A DNA stretch of 64,000 nucleotides from an uncultured Clostridium sp. (lineage in GTDB: Bacteria > Bacillota > Clostridia > TANB77 > CAG-508), in assembly GCA_946497695.1 (NCBI GenBank), contig CAMMLJ010000002.1, forward strand, positions 1-64,000, in the 5' to 3' direction. Positions 26,654-36,108 of this stretch are shown here, in pieces; position 1 is the stretch's first letter; every line of letters begins with the position of its first letter. Under the pieces are notes generated by a model. The model saw nothing but the letters and a program-made list of their open reading frames with translations, was not told the DNA's origin and searched no databases. Both the position numbers and the translations under genes were made by a program.

Positions 26654-28690
26654 ATGAAAATAATGGTAAATAAAGGAGAATTTAAAGATTTAATTCAAAG
26701 AGAATGGATAATAGCTAATGGAATAGGAGGATTTGCAGCATCTACAGTTACAGGTGCCAACACAAGAAAATATCATGGGTTATTGGTTGCAGCACTAACA
26801 CCTCCGGCAAGACGATTTTTAGTATTATCTAAGGTGGATGAGTCCATAGAATTTAATGGATGCAAATATCCTTTATATACTAATATTTGCGATAATTATA
26901 TTTCTGATGGTTATAAAAGAATAGAATCATTCGAGAAAAAATATGTACCAACATATACATATAAAATAGACGATATTTCTATCCAAAAGACTATAAGTAT
27001 GCAATATGGTAGAAATACAGTTGTTATATTATACAATATTAAGAATGGAAATTATGATTCAAAATTAACATTGGCTCCAATAATAAATTATAGAGATTTT
27101 CATCAAGTTAATAAAGATACAGAATTCAATTTGAAAGAAAATATAAGTGGCACAAAAGTAAGAATAGTTGTAAAAAATGAAAGTCAAACACCATTTTACA
27201 TGAAATGTTCAGAAGGAACATATATAGAACATCATAATGATATATTTTATAGGATGTTTTATATGGAAGAAGAAAAAAGAGGGTTTGACCCAATAGAAAA
27301 CCATGCAATTCCAGGTAGATATGAGATAGAATTAAAACCAAATGAAGAAAAAAATATATCATTTATATTTTCATTAGAAGAAAACATAGATGAAATAAAA
27401 GCAGAAGATATTATTAAGCAAGAAGAAGACAGATTAAAGAAAATAGTAGAAGAAACAGGCTTAGTAAATGAAAACACCGAAGATAAAGAATTAATAGAAG
27501 ATTTTATAATTACTACTGATAGTTTTATAGCATATAGACCATCATTTGGGCTTCATACAATAATTGCAGGATATCCTTGGTTTTTAGATTGGGGTAGAGA
27601 TAGCTTAATAGCTTTTGAAGGATTATTACTTAAAACAAAAAGATTTGATATAGCAAAAGAAGTCCTATTAACATTTATTAGAGATATAAAATATGGTCTT
27701 GTTCCAAATGGATACTCTGGATATGATAATAGACCTTTATATAATAGTGCAGATGCCTCATTATTACTTTTTGAAGAAATAAAAAAATATATTAATTATA
27801 CAAATGATTATAAATTTATAAAAGATAATTTTTATATCAGTTTAAAGAAAATAATAGAGGCATATATTACAGGAATAGATGTTGATGATAATAATATTTA
27901 TATGGAAAGAGATGGATTAATTCATTCTGGTACAATAAATACTCAAAATACATGGATGGATGTAAAGATTGGAGATTTTGCAGTAACACCTAGAAACGGA
28001 AAGGCTGTAGAGATAAATAGTTTATGGTATAATGCCTTAAAAATAATGGAAGAATTAGCTAAAAAATTCGAAACTAAAAAAGTTGCAGAAATGTATGCAG
28101 AATTAGCAGAAAAAACTCAAAAATCATTTAATAGAAAATTTTATAATTCAGATAAGAAGTCATTATATGACGTATTAGGTGATGACAGAATAAGACCAAA
28201 TCAATTATTTAGCTTATCACTTAGCTACCCAGTTTTAAACCCAGCAGGAAAAAATGCTAAAGAAATATTAAAGACTGTAACTAACGAATTATATACAAGA
28301 CATGGGCTACGTACTTTAAATAGAAAGGACAAGCAATATATTGCAACATATGAAGGTGATTCATATAGAAGAGATATAAGTTATCATCAAGGAATAACTT
28401 GGCCATGGTTATTTGGACTATATAATGATGCATATAAAAATGTAATAGCTAATACAAAAGAAGGTAAAGTTAGAGAAGAATTGCAAAAGCAGTATGATTT
28501 ATTCGTTAAAAATTTAAAAGCAACAGCTAAAACAATGATGTATAAAGAAGGTTGTATATTAAGTATTGCAGAACTATATGATTCTAAACCTCCATATTTA
28601 CCTAAAGGAGCATTTTCACAAGCTTGGAGTGTTGCAGAAATATTTAGAATACTATTAGATTCAAAAACAGAAGAAGAGGAAGTAAAATGA
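26654..28690 (+). CDS. Glycogen debranching enzyme (amylo-alpha-1,6-glucosidase, GDE_C type)
   Basis: A 678-aa enzyme of the bacterial/archaeal debranching type. N-terminal domain signature EWIIANGIGGFAASTVTGANTRKYHGLL (positions about 16-43) and C-terminal (alpha/alpha)6 barrel with FLDWGRDSLIAFEGLLL, NADASLL-like and TWMD blocks, ending KGAFSQAWSVAEI. It removes alpha-1,6 branches during glycogen breakdown and would act with the phosphorylase at 37287 and the branching enzyme at 34431. TTGGAGG is the RBS. Its TGA stop overlaps the ruvC start (ATGA). Confidence 0.93.
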   Translation: MKIMVNKGEFKDLIQREWIIANGIGGFAASTVTGANTRKYHGLLVAALTPPARRFLVLSKVDESIEFNGCKYPLYTNICDNYISDGYKRIESFEKKYVPTYTYKIDDISIQKTISMQYGRNTVVILYNIKNGNYDSKLTLAPIINYRDFHQVNKDTEFNLKENISGTKVRIVVKNESQTPFYMKCSEGTYIEHHNDIFYRMFYMEEEKRGFDPIENHAIPGRYEIELKPNEEKNISFIFSLEENIDEIKAEDIIKQEEDRLKKIVEETGLVNENTEDKELIEDFIITTDSFIAYRPSFGLHTIIAGYPWFLDWGRDSLIAFEGLLLKTKRFDIAKEVLLTFIRDIKYGLVPNGYSGYDNRPLYNSADASLLLFEEIKKYINYTNDYKFIKDNFYISLKKIIEAYITGIDVDDNNIYMERDGLIHSGTINTQNTWMDVKIGDFAVTPRNGKAVEINSLWYNALKIMEELAKKFETKKVAEMYAELAEKTQKSFNRKFYNSDKKSLYDVLGDDRIRPNQLFSLSLSYPVLNPAGKNAKEILKTVTNELYTRHGLRTLNRKDKQYIATYEGDSYRRDISYHQGITWPWLFGLYNDAYKNVIANTKEGKVREELQKQYDLFVKNLKATAKTMMYKEGCILSIAELYDSKPPYLPKGAFSQAWSVAEIFRILLDSKTEEEEVK

Positions 28691-29179
28691 GAATATTAGG
28701 AATTGACCCTGGGTTTGCAATAACACGGGTATAGCATAATAGATTACATAGGAAATAAATTTAAATTAGAAACATCTGGTGCGATATTAACAGAAGCTGG
28801 TGAATCTTTTCCGTTAAGGTTGGAGAAGATTTACACAGATTTAAATAATATAATAAATACATATAAACCAGATGCAATGTCAATAGAAGAACTATTTTTT
28901 AATAATAACGCAAAAACAGCTATTAATGTTGCCCAAGCAAGAGGAGTAATATTAATAACCGCAAGAATAAATAAGTTAGATATATTCGAATATACACCAT
29001 TACAAATAAAGCAAGCAGTAACAGGATATGGTAGAGCAGATAAAATGCAAGTACAAAGAATGGTAAAAATGATATTAAATACAGAAAAATTACCTAAATT
29101 GGATGATATAACAGATAGTATGGCGATAGCAATATGCCATGCACATTCATCTAAATTTTCATCTCAATTTAAATTATAA
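28687..29179 (+). pseudogene. ruvC: Holliday junction resolvase RuvC, single-base frameshift
   Basis: The ATG at 28687 opens MRILGIDPGFAIT, the RuvC N-terminus with the first catalytic Asp. It then runs into TAG at about 28732 because of one extra base near 28724-28726. Dropping one base there restores GYSIIDYIGNKFKLETSG and joins the downstream frame, which carries SIEELFF (catalytic Glu) and DDITDSMAIAICH (catalytic Asps). The repaired protein would be about 163 aa, the normal size. As written, the longest frame starts at TTG 28820 and lacks the first Asp, so it could not be active. Sequencing error or a genuine lesion are both possible. Confidence 0.85.
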
Positions 29180-29192
29180 TAGTAATAGGAAT

Positions 29193-29221
29193 AGGGATTT
29201 GGGGACGTTCCTTAAATCCCG
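29193..29221. repeat. Palindromic repeat, unit 6
   Basis: AGGGATTTGGGGACGTTCC followed by TTAAATCCC, a full-length unit 14 bp after the ruvC stop. It leads straight into the AAAAGGAAG ribosome binding site of holA. Confidence 0.9.
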
Positions 29222-29236
29222 AAAAGGAAGATGAAT

Positions 29237-30260
29237 ATGTTAATAGAAGAATTAGAAAAAGAACTTCGGACAAGGAAAGCTAAATAGTATATATGTTTTA
29301 TATGGTGAAGAAAAATTTTTACTAGAATCAATAGTAAAGAAAATAAGGAAAAATTTTGGAGAATGTATAAATGGAATTAATTATATTAGTATTGATGAAA
29401 CAAATATCTCAGAATTAATAGCAGATATACAAACTCCAGCTTTTGGCTATCCGAAAAAATTAATTCTTGTACGAAATTCCGAAATTTTAAAAAAAGAAGG
29501 AAAAAGAAAGAACCCAGAGCTTGCTAAAATTAAAACTAGTGTTGCAGAATATATAGAAAATAATATTGATGAAATTAATGAAAGTGTAATTTTAGTATTT
29601 ATAGAAGAAAATGTAGAAAAGCAAAAATTATATAAAGTGTTAGAAAAAAATGGAGTGGTATGCGAATTTACATATCAAAAACCAAATCAAATTATAAGAA
29701 GGCTAAAAGCAATAGCTAATGCGTATAAAGTTAATGTGGCAGAAAATACATTACAATATTTAATAGAACAATGTGGACAAAATATGCAAGATTTAATTAA
29801 CGAGATAAGAAAGCTGATAGAATATGCTGGCGAAGGAGGAACGATAAATAAATCAGATATAGATTTATTGTGTACTAAACAAACACAAGCCATAATATTT
29901 AATTTAACAGACTATTTGGGAAAAAAGCAAATAAAATTAGCATTAGAAGAACTAAATAATTTGCTATATAATAAAGAGCCAATTCAAAAAATATTAATAA
30001 CATTATATAATCATTTTAAGAAATTGTATTTTACAAAAATAGCAGAAAGATATAAACTAGATATAGCGAAGTCTTTAAATTTAAAACCTAATCAAATGTT
30101 TTTAGTAAATAAATATAAAATGCAAGCAAAAAGCTTTACAGATTTAGAGATTTCTAATATTATAAAAGAACTTATAGATTTAGACTATAATTATAAGATT
30201 GGTAAGATTGATTTAAATATTGGTTTAGAAACAATTTTATGTAATAATTGCTCAAAGTAA
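29237..30260 (+). pseudogene. holA: DNA polymerase III delta subunit HolA, single-base frameshift
   Basis: The start at 29237 gives MLIEELEKELR and then a stop at 29284. Removing one base at about 29267 joins it to a frame that is open without interruption from 29268 to 30260: GQGKLNSIYVLYGEEKFLLE, TPAFGYPKKLILVRN, then the helical clamp-loader domain. This matches HolA (delta) in length, about 341 aa, and order. The downstream frame has no start codon until GTG 29637, so the N-terminal AAA+ half cannot be made as written. The gene is normally essential, so an error in the sequence is more likely than a real knockout. Confidence 0.85.
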
Positions 30261-30274
30261 AAGAGGGATGAAAA

Positions 30275-30457
30275 ATGGAGTCAAATGATGAATTAATAGA
30301 AATTTTAAAACAAGAAGTAAAGGATGAACTTAAAGATAAATTTAATGAAACAGCTGTTGGATATATACATGTGTTTAATAAAAGGTTAGAAGAAAAATTA
30401 AGAGAACAAGGAATAGAATATAACAAAGAAGAGTTTGAAGGCAAACAAATAGACTAA
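30275..30457 (+). CDS. Small acidic protein, 60 aa, first gene of an unknown cassette
   Basis: A short, highly charged helical protein (DELIEILKQEVKDELKDKF ... KRLEEKLREQ). RBS GAGGGATG lies before the ATG and the next gene starts 18 nt after the stop. No family recognised. Its start and spacing support it being real, but it could be a leader for the next gene. Confidence 0.55.
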   Translation: MESNDELIEILKQEVKDELKDKFNETAVGYIHVFNKRLEEKLREQGIEYNKEEFEGKQID

Positions 30458-30475
30458 ACATAGGAGAAGATTATT

Positions 30476-31951
30476 ATGTTAGATACTAAATTGGAAGAAA
30501 ATAACGAAGAAAAAAATAATTTAAGAAGAACAATAGATGCTATAGATGGTGAAACTAATAAAGTGTCATATTTAGTAAATCAGAAAGATAATGAAGCTAA
30601 ATTAGAATTTCTAAAGAATTTTACAGAAAAAGAATCTAGAGATAAAATAATAAATAGTCTAGAACATAAAGTGTCTCCAGACTTATTTAAGATTGTCTAT
30701 TTAGCCCAAAGAATGATTAAAGAATTTTTAAAAGATGTATATACAAGTACTCCAGCAGATAAATTAGAAGCAATAGAAATTTCTTTTAATAGAACAAATA
30801 TTATTTTTAATAAATTACCAGAAAATTTTAACATGGAAATTGATGACGAGACTAAAACAATAACAATTGCAGAAAAAAGGGGACATAATCAAAATAAACT
30901 ATTAGGTTATGTTTTACATGGTTATGCACATTGCTTTTCTAATATGAATAAAAATGAAAATAGAGATGACATACTAGAAGAAGGAAATGCAGATATTTTT
31001 GTTGATTTAGCTGTAAATAATTATATAAAAAATCATCCATTTGAAAACTTTGGATTTCATATAGATAAAAATTACAGCATAGAAAGTACATATACAGAAG
31101 CAAATAGTATAGTAAGAAGTAGAATGTATGTACTAGAAAAATTAAAAATTGACAAAAAAATGCTACTAGAATTTTTAATAGGAGATAAAGAGAAATATTT
31201 AAAAAATATATTTAATGGTGCGCAAAAGACTGATGAATTCAATTTAAACGAATTTTACGAAAAAAACAAATTTGCGTTACAAGATATAAATAGAGAAAGC
31301 ATATATTATAGAGAAAATACGATTTTACCAATGTATATTTTACAAGAAAAAATACCAGCTGAGAATATTTTAGAAAAAGAATATAGCCAATTAGATTTAA
31401 TAAAGAAATGTTTTAATTATGAAAGAATAAATAAAATAAATGCAGATGAATTAGATGATATCATAAATATTATGCAAGATACAGATAGGGTAAAAGATAA
31501 TTTAGAAGAATTTATTATAGAAGAATTAGATAATTTAACAGATATGGAAAAAAGAATGTCTTCAGATAATATAATAGAGAATGTATTAGTTATCTGTAAA
31601 TATAAGCAACTAAATAATGAGGTTGCAACGCAAGTTTTAGAGATAATTCAATATTTGATAAATGATTTAGAAAGAAATGTAAAGATAGAGAGAAATGATG
31701 AGCTTTTACAAAAAATATGTGATTTAATTAATAATATTGAAGTAGAAGATAAACAAATAGAAGATGAACTAAAAGATTCATTATCATACTTAAAGATAAA
31801 ATTAGAAATGGCAAATGGGGGAAGTCTAACTCCAGATATGTTTTTTAATAGACTACAAAGTTCTTTAAAAAATGGTAGTAAGATAGAAAGAAATGAAGAA
31901 TTAATAGCATACCAAACTATTAAAGATGAATTAAATATGAGTAAAAATTAG
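30476..31951 (+). CDS. Uncharacterised 491-aa protein with degenerate zincin motif
   Basis: No family name can be given. Near residues 143-185 the order LGYVLHGYAHCFSN ... DDILEEGNADIFVDLAV resembles a zinc metallopeptidase core, HExxH followed by a third glutamate ligand (EEGxAD). The two metal-binding histidines (H148, H152) and the later Glu are kept, but the catalytic Glu is Gly149, so peptidase activity is unlikely. The rest is long, charged and helical, with no signal peptide. It is flanked by two small genes in one operon (30275 and 31961). Confidence 0.7.
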   Translation: MLDTKLEENNEEKNNLRRTIDAIDGETNKVSYLVNQKDNEAKLEFLKNFTEKESRDKIINSLEHKVSPDLFKIVYLAQRMIKEFLKDVYTSTPADKLEAIEISFNRTNIIFNKLPENFNMEIDDETKTITIAEKRGHNQNKLLGYVLHGYAHCFSNMNKNENRDDILEEGNADIFVDLAVNNYIKNHPFENFGFHIDKNYSIESTYTEANSIVRSRMYVLEKLKIDKKMLLEFLIGDKEKYLKNIFNGAQKTDEFNLNEFYEKNKFALQDINRESIYYRENTILPMYILQEKIPAENILEKEYSQLDLIKKCFNYERINKINADELDDIINIMQDTDRVKDNLEEFIIEELDNLTDMEKRMSSDNIIENVLVICKYKQLNNEVATQVLEIIQYLINDLERNVKIERNDELLQKICDLINNIEVEDKQIEDELKDSLSYLKIKLEMANGGSLTPDMFFNRLQSSLKNGSKIERNEELIAYQTIKDELNMSKN

Positions 31952-31960
31952 GAGAGAGTT

Positions 31961-32371
31961 ATGGAAAACGAATTAGCACAAGCATATTCAGAAGTATATG
32001 AAGTATTAAAATATATACCAATGGCATATCTAAATAAAATACCAAAAGATGTATTAAATATTTTTAAAACCAAAAGAGATAAAAATTATAAAGTTAATAT
32101 TAATCCAAATCTTCCTTTAGAAGATCAAAAATTACATAGAAAAACTTTAATATTATTATCTGTATTAAATTTAGACTATTGGTGTGAGCCAGATGAAAGA
32201 GAAGAAATATTAAATATATATTGGAAAAATGAAAAAGAATCTTATGTAGTATTAGATGAAGAGAATAATTTAGTACCAAATTCTGCAGACACAAGCTTAG
32301 TATTGTACCAAGAAGAAAGCTTTATAGAGAAGATATGGAATAAATTAAAAAATTTCTTTAAAAGAAGTTAA
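31961..32371 (+). CDS. Small protein with C-terminal amphipathic helix (paralogue of 22521)
   Basis: 136 aa, starting 10 nt after the previous stop with RBS GGAGAGAG. It shares EVYEVLKY...LNKIP, a central LDYW and a terminal ESFIEKIWNKLKNFFKRS with the small protein at 22521, so the two are paralogues. Both lie last in an operon behind a larger enzyme-like gene. The terminal helix suggests membrane or protein binding. Function unknown. Confidence 0.75.
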   Translation: MENELAQAYSEVYEVLKYIPMAYLNKIPKDVLNIFKTKRDKNYKVNINPNLPLEDQKLHRKTLILLSVLNLDYWCEPDEREEILNIYWKNEKESYVVLDEENNLVPNSADTSLVLYQEESFIEKIWNKLKNFFKRS

Positions 32372-32462
32372 ATGAAATAGTATAAAATAATCTTTTTTTC
32401 TTAAAATATAAATAGGTGTTGTTTAGTACAACAGATATTTTAGGAAAGGAAGGTTATTTTTT

Positions 32463-33398
32463 ATGTTAGATTTTAGAACAGACCTTGCTGATGAAAGAAA
32501 AGATTTATATAAAAAAGCGAATAATATAGAAAATGAGATAGATGGTATAGAAGCAAATGAAGAACAAATAAATAACAATATAAAAGTTACACGAGTTAAG
32601 ATAATGAATGAACAAGGTGAAAGAGCACTAGGAAAAGTAAAGGGAAATTATGTAACAATAGATATGAAAAATATGAAATATATGGGAGAAGAAGAAATCC
32701 AAAAGGCAAGTGAAATATTATGCGAAGAATTAAAGAAAATGATAGATGAATATGTAAGCAAAGAACAAGAAATATTAGTTGTGGGCTTAGGAAATATATA
32801 TGTTACCCCAGATGCATTAGGCCCAAAAGTAATAAATGAGATAGATATTACAAGGCATCTATTAAAATATGTACCACAATATTTAGACAAAAACACAAGA
32901 CCAGTAAGTGCAATTTCACCAGGTGTTTTAGGAACAACAGGAATAGAAACTGCAGAAATTTTAAAAGGGATAGTAGATAATGTTAAGCCAAAATTAGTTA
33001 TAGTTATAGATAGTTTAGCATCTAGAAGTATGGAAAGAATAAGTAGTACAATTCAACTAGCAGATACAGGAATTGTTCCAGGGGCAGGTGTAGATAATGC
33101 TAGGAAAGAGTTAACAGTAAATACATTAGGAGTTCCAGTAATTGCACTAGGAATACCAACTGTTGTAGAAACTGCAGTTGTGGTAAATGATTGTTTAGAT
33201 GTTTTTATAGAAAAATTGCAAGAGAAAGCAGAATCTAATGAATATTTAAATAAACTAAAAGAAGAAGATAATTATTTAGAAATAAAAGAAGCATTAATAC
33301 CAAAAGATTTTAATTTTATAGTAACACCAAAGGAGATAGATTCATTAGTAGAGAATATGAAAGATGTAGTAGCAAGAGGTATAAATATGAGCTTATAG
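32463..33398 (+). CDS. gpr: Germination protease GPR
   Basis: Endopeptidase that degrades small acid-soluble proteins during spore germination. The N-terminal FRTDLADE segment is the GPR propeptide region. The core holds LVVGLGNIYVTPDALGPKV, SPGVLGTTGIET and VIDSLASRSMERISSTIQLADTGIVPGAGV, with the aspartates of the proposed acid-protease site. 311 aa is slightly shorter than Bacillus GPR. AAGGAAGG RBS. In related genomes gpr is made in the forespore under sigma-G; no promoter was assigned here. The stop codon comes from a repeat. Confidence 0.95.
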   Translation: MLDFRTDLADERKDLYKKANNIENEIDGIEANEEQINNNIKVTRVKIMNEQGERALGKVKGNYVTIDMKNMKYMGEEEIQKASEILCEELKKMIDEYVSKEQEILVVGLGNIYVTPDALGPKVINEIDITRHLLKYVPQYLDKNTRPVSAISPGVLGTTGIETAEILKGIVDNVKPKLVIVIDSLASRSMERISSTIQLADTGIVPGAGVDNARKELTVNTLGVPVIALGIPTVVETAVVVNDCLDVFIEKLQEKAESNEYLNKLKEEDNYLEIKEALIPKDFNFIVTPKEIDSLVENMKDVVARGINMSL

Positions 33399-33432
33399 GG
33401 AATAGGGAAATGGGGACGTTCTTTTTTTTCCT
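33397..33432. repeat. Palindromic repeat, unit 7, with T-run
   Basis: AGGGAATAGGGAAATGGGGACGTT followed by a CTTTTTTTTCC stretch; the right half is degraded. It supplies the TAG stop of gpr. Confidence 0.8.
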
Positions 33433-33449
33433 CTTTGTTTTAGGTACAA

Positions 33450-33492
33450 GAAAAAATATAGCAAATTGACTGAATTGCCAATTTGCTATAAA
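33450..33492 (-). terminator. Terminator downstream of ytxC
   Basis: A 12-bp perfect inverted repeat TATAGCAAATTG (33457-33468) / CAATTTGCTATA (33479-33490). Read on the minus strand it is followed by TTTTTT. Confidence 0.85.
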
Positions 33493-33540
33493 AATCCCTA
33501 TTGTAAATAGGGATTTTTAGGAACGTCCCTAGATCCCGAT
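33492..33540. repeat. Palindromic repeat, unit 8, inside the ytxC 3' end
   Basis: A half unit (AAATCCCTA) and a full unit AGGGATTTTTAGGAACGTCCC ending GATCCCG. Read on the minus strand the full unit encodes the last dozen residues of YtxC, and the half unit supplies its TAG stop. Confidence 0.85.
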
Positions 33541-34334
33541 GTTAGTTCTATTCGATTTTCAAAAATACATATTAATGTTTTTATAAATTCATCAGATGCT
33601 TTTTCTAAATGAATTATTATCTTTTGTGGTAAAAGTGTAAGTAATGTATTTAAAGAAATGTCATTCTCTGAGAAGGAAACATCAGAAATATAGTTTAAGT
33701 TAGCTATATCATCTGTAAATGGAATTTTTTTATAATTACTATCAAGTATAACAGAATCTGTGTTCTTGTAGATAAAATGAACAGTATTTATATTAGATGG
33801 TTTAGAATTTACATATGACTTTAATAAATTAATGAATTCTTTATATTCTCTGTCTACAACTAATTCATTTACGAAGGTATCTACAATGTAATCTAAAATC
33901 TTCATATAATTTGAAAGTCTGAAATTAATGAAACCACTTAAAATCATAGATTTATTATTTGAAATATATTTTAACGTAGCAATATAGATGTGTTCAATTC
34001 TTACTTGATATTCAACAGAAGATTTGTCTTCAAGATAAGTTAGACATTTGTCTAAAACAATATCTTGTTCATAATCTGAAAAATAAAAATAATTTGATTT
34101 TATAATTGATTCTAATAATTTTGGCTCATAGAATTTTATTATAAATGAAACAAAAGTGTTAGAAAGTTTATTATAAAAGTTGGGTAAATTATCTAAATCA
34201 CCTGTATAATGAATGATTACATTTTCGTATATTTTAAACTTTCTTGTGGAGATATATGTGTTAGGAAAAGAAAAGTTATTTAGTAGATATTTTACTATCT
34301 TTTTATTATTTGTCTTGATACAAAATGATTTCAT
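33498..34334 (-). CDS. ytxC: Sporulation protein YtxC family
   Basis: Matches the YtxC-like sporulation family: a conserved second half with FINFRLSNYMKILDYIVD, YKEFINLLKSYV, VHFIYKN and a terminal LLPQKIIIHLEKAS...FIKTLICIFENRIEL block. Function is unknown; the family tracks with endospore formation. Start placed at ATG 34334, with AAAGGAG 10 nt upstream; the longer frame from GTG 34352 runs through that RBS. The final residues SGSRDVPKNPYLQ come from an inserted palindromic repeat, which also sets the stop. Confidence 0.8.
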   Translation of the reverse strand: MKSFCIKTNNKKIVKYLLNNFSFPNTYISTRKFKIYENVIIHYTGDLDNLPNFYNKLSNTFVSFIIKFYEPKLLESIIKSNYFYFSDYEQDIVLDKCLTYLEDKSSVEYQVRIEHIYIATLKYISNNKSMILSGFINFRLSNYMKILDYIVDTFVNELVVDREYKEFINLLKSYVNSKPSNINTVHFIYKNTDSVILDSNYKKIPFTDDIANLNYISDVSFSENDISLNTLLTLLPQKIIIHLEKASDEFIKTLICIFENRIELTSGSRDVPKNPYLQ

Positions 34335-34430
34335 AAAAAAATCTCCTTTCACATATATGTAATATTATCTACTAAATAAAGTATCATTATACATATAATA
34401 TGAAAGAAGAATTGTTTTGCAACTTGTATA

Positions 34431-36023
34431 TTAGTAATAAATCATATAATCAATTTCATCAAAAATTTTATCTTTTTTATAAATTTCTTCTAAATAGTCT
34501 TTGTCAACTTTATCATCTTTTATTTGGTAGTATAGCTTAGTAAATCTACCAATATGATCTTTAATTCTTTTTTTAGCATAATCTACCATTGTCTGATTTG
34601 TAATAATAAACAGCCAGTCGCTACTTTGAGCAAGTAATAATTCTCTTGCACATTGGTTTAAAGCAAATTTTTTTAGTTCATCTTGTTCATTAGGAAATAG
34701 GTGGGCAAGTTCAACCATTCTATCTCCAGCTTTATGAAGATGTCTATGTACATAATCATTTAATGGATTAAGCCATACATAATTATATCCATTTGCACCC
34801 CAACTAGATCTACAAGGAGCTGCAACTTGAATATTTGGATATTTATCTATATATTCTCCAGGTGTAATAAGTTTAAAATTACAATTATCATAATAGATCT
34901 TTTTGAATAATATATATAACCAATCTGGACCTTCATACCACCAGTGACCATATAATTCTGCATCATAAGGACATAGAATAATAGGTGGGTGATCCATATA
35001 ACTTGAGATATCATTTATTTGTTTTACTCTACAATCAAAGAAATGACCAGTTTGCTTATATATAGAATCTTGAGCCCATTGCAAATTATAATAATCTTTT
35101 TGATCTGTTTTTCCAGTAATTCTATAATATTTAATACCTGTATTAACTCTTACACCATCATGAGCAATGTAAGGTTTTATATAATCATAGTCTGCTTCGT
35201 AACCAATATCTCTGTAGAACTCTCTGTAATTATAATCGCCAGGATATCCATTTATAGAACTCCAAACTTGTCTTGAAGATTCCATGTCACGTCCAAATGC
35301 AATTAAACCACCAGGTGATACTATTGGAGCATATGTACCATATATTGGTGTAGGGTCTGCATATAGAATTCCATGAGATTCAACAATAGCATATTCTATA
35401 CCGAATTCTTTTAAATATTTATCTGCTTCTGGAACATAACCACATTCTGGAAGCCAGATTCCTCTAGGTTGTCTTCCAAAATATTTTTTATAGGTTTGAA
35501 CACCAACAGCTATTTGTGCTTTTACAGTTTTTTCGTTAACATATAATATAGGGAAGAAACCATGTGTTGCTCCACAAGTTATTATTTCTAAAACACCAAT
35601 ATCTTGAAAATGTTTAAAAGCTTGTATTAGGTTGCAATTAAATACATTTTCAAATAAATATAAATCATCAGAATATCTATTTAAATAATATTTAGAAAGT
35701 TCATTTAATCTTGAATCATAAGCTGTTCTTTTTACTTCTTTTTCACAAAGTTCAATATGTTCTTTTAGATAATGAATATATTTTTTTTGTAATAACTTAT
35801 TATCTAACATCCAAAGTAGAGGAGGAGTCATAGACATTGTTATTCTAAATTCTACTTTTTCATCTACTAATTTTTTGAAATTTCTAAGAAGAGGAATATA
35901 AGTTTCTGACATTGCTTCGAATAACCATTGTTCCTCTAAGTAGTCATCACTTTCAGGATGATGTATAAAAGGTAAGTGTGCATGTAGTACAAAACTTACA
36001 TATCCTTTTACGTTTTTGCTCAT
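34431..36023 (-). CDS. Glycoside hydrolase family 57 glucan branching enzyme
   Basis: 530-aa GH57 protein. Begins GYVSFVLHAHLPFIHHPE, the first GH57 motif. The catalytic nucleophile Glu is in GIWLPECGY and the acid/base Asp in CPYDAELYGHWWYEGP. The C-terminal helical region has ARELLLAQSSDWLFI, typical of the branching-enzyme (TK1436/AmyC-like) subfamily that makes alpha-1,6 branches in glycogen. It lies beside the DUF4912 and phosphorylase genes. The RBS is AAAGGAG. Confidence 0.92.
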   Translation of the reverse strand: MSKNVKGYVSFVLHAHLPFIHHPESDDYLEEQWLFEAMSETYIPLLRNFKKLVDEKVEFRITMSMTPPLLWMLDNKLLQKKYIHYLKEHIELCEKEVKRTAYDSRLNELSKYYLNRYSDDLYLFENVFNCNLIQAFKHFQDIGVLEIITCGATHGFFPILYVNEKTVKAQIAVGVQTYKKYFGRQPRGIWLPECGYVPEADKYLKEFGIEYAIVESHGILYADPTPIYGTYAPIVSPGGLIAFGRDMESSRQVWSSINGYPGDYNYREFYRDIGYEADYDYIKPYIAHDGVRVNTGIKYYRITGKTDQKDYYNLQWAQDSIYKQTGHFFDCRVKQINDISSYMDHPPIILCPYDAELYGHWWYEGPDWLYILFKKIYYDNCNFKLITPGEYIDKYPNIQVAAPCRSSWGANGYNYVWLNPLNDYVHRHLHKAGDRMVELAHLFPNEQDELKKFALNQCARELLLAQSSDWLFIITNQTMVDYAKKRIKDHIGRFTKLYYQIKDDKVDKDYLEEIYKKDKIFDEIDYMIYY

Positions 36024-36060
36024 TTTAATACTCCTTTAAATTATTATTTTCGTATAAACA

Positions 36061-36102
36061 TTAATATCACCTATAAGAATTTTTCTTAAAAGGTGATATT
36101 AA
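36061..36102. other. Long hairpin between the DUF4912 and GH57 genes
   Basis: 12-bp perfect arms TTAATATCACCT / AGGTGATATTAA with a nested 6-bp stem TAAGAA / TTCTTA. No clear T-run on the minus strand, so it may stabilise or separate the two messages instead of ending transcription fully. Confidence 0.55.
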
Positions 36103-36108
36103 AAAATT

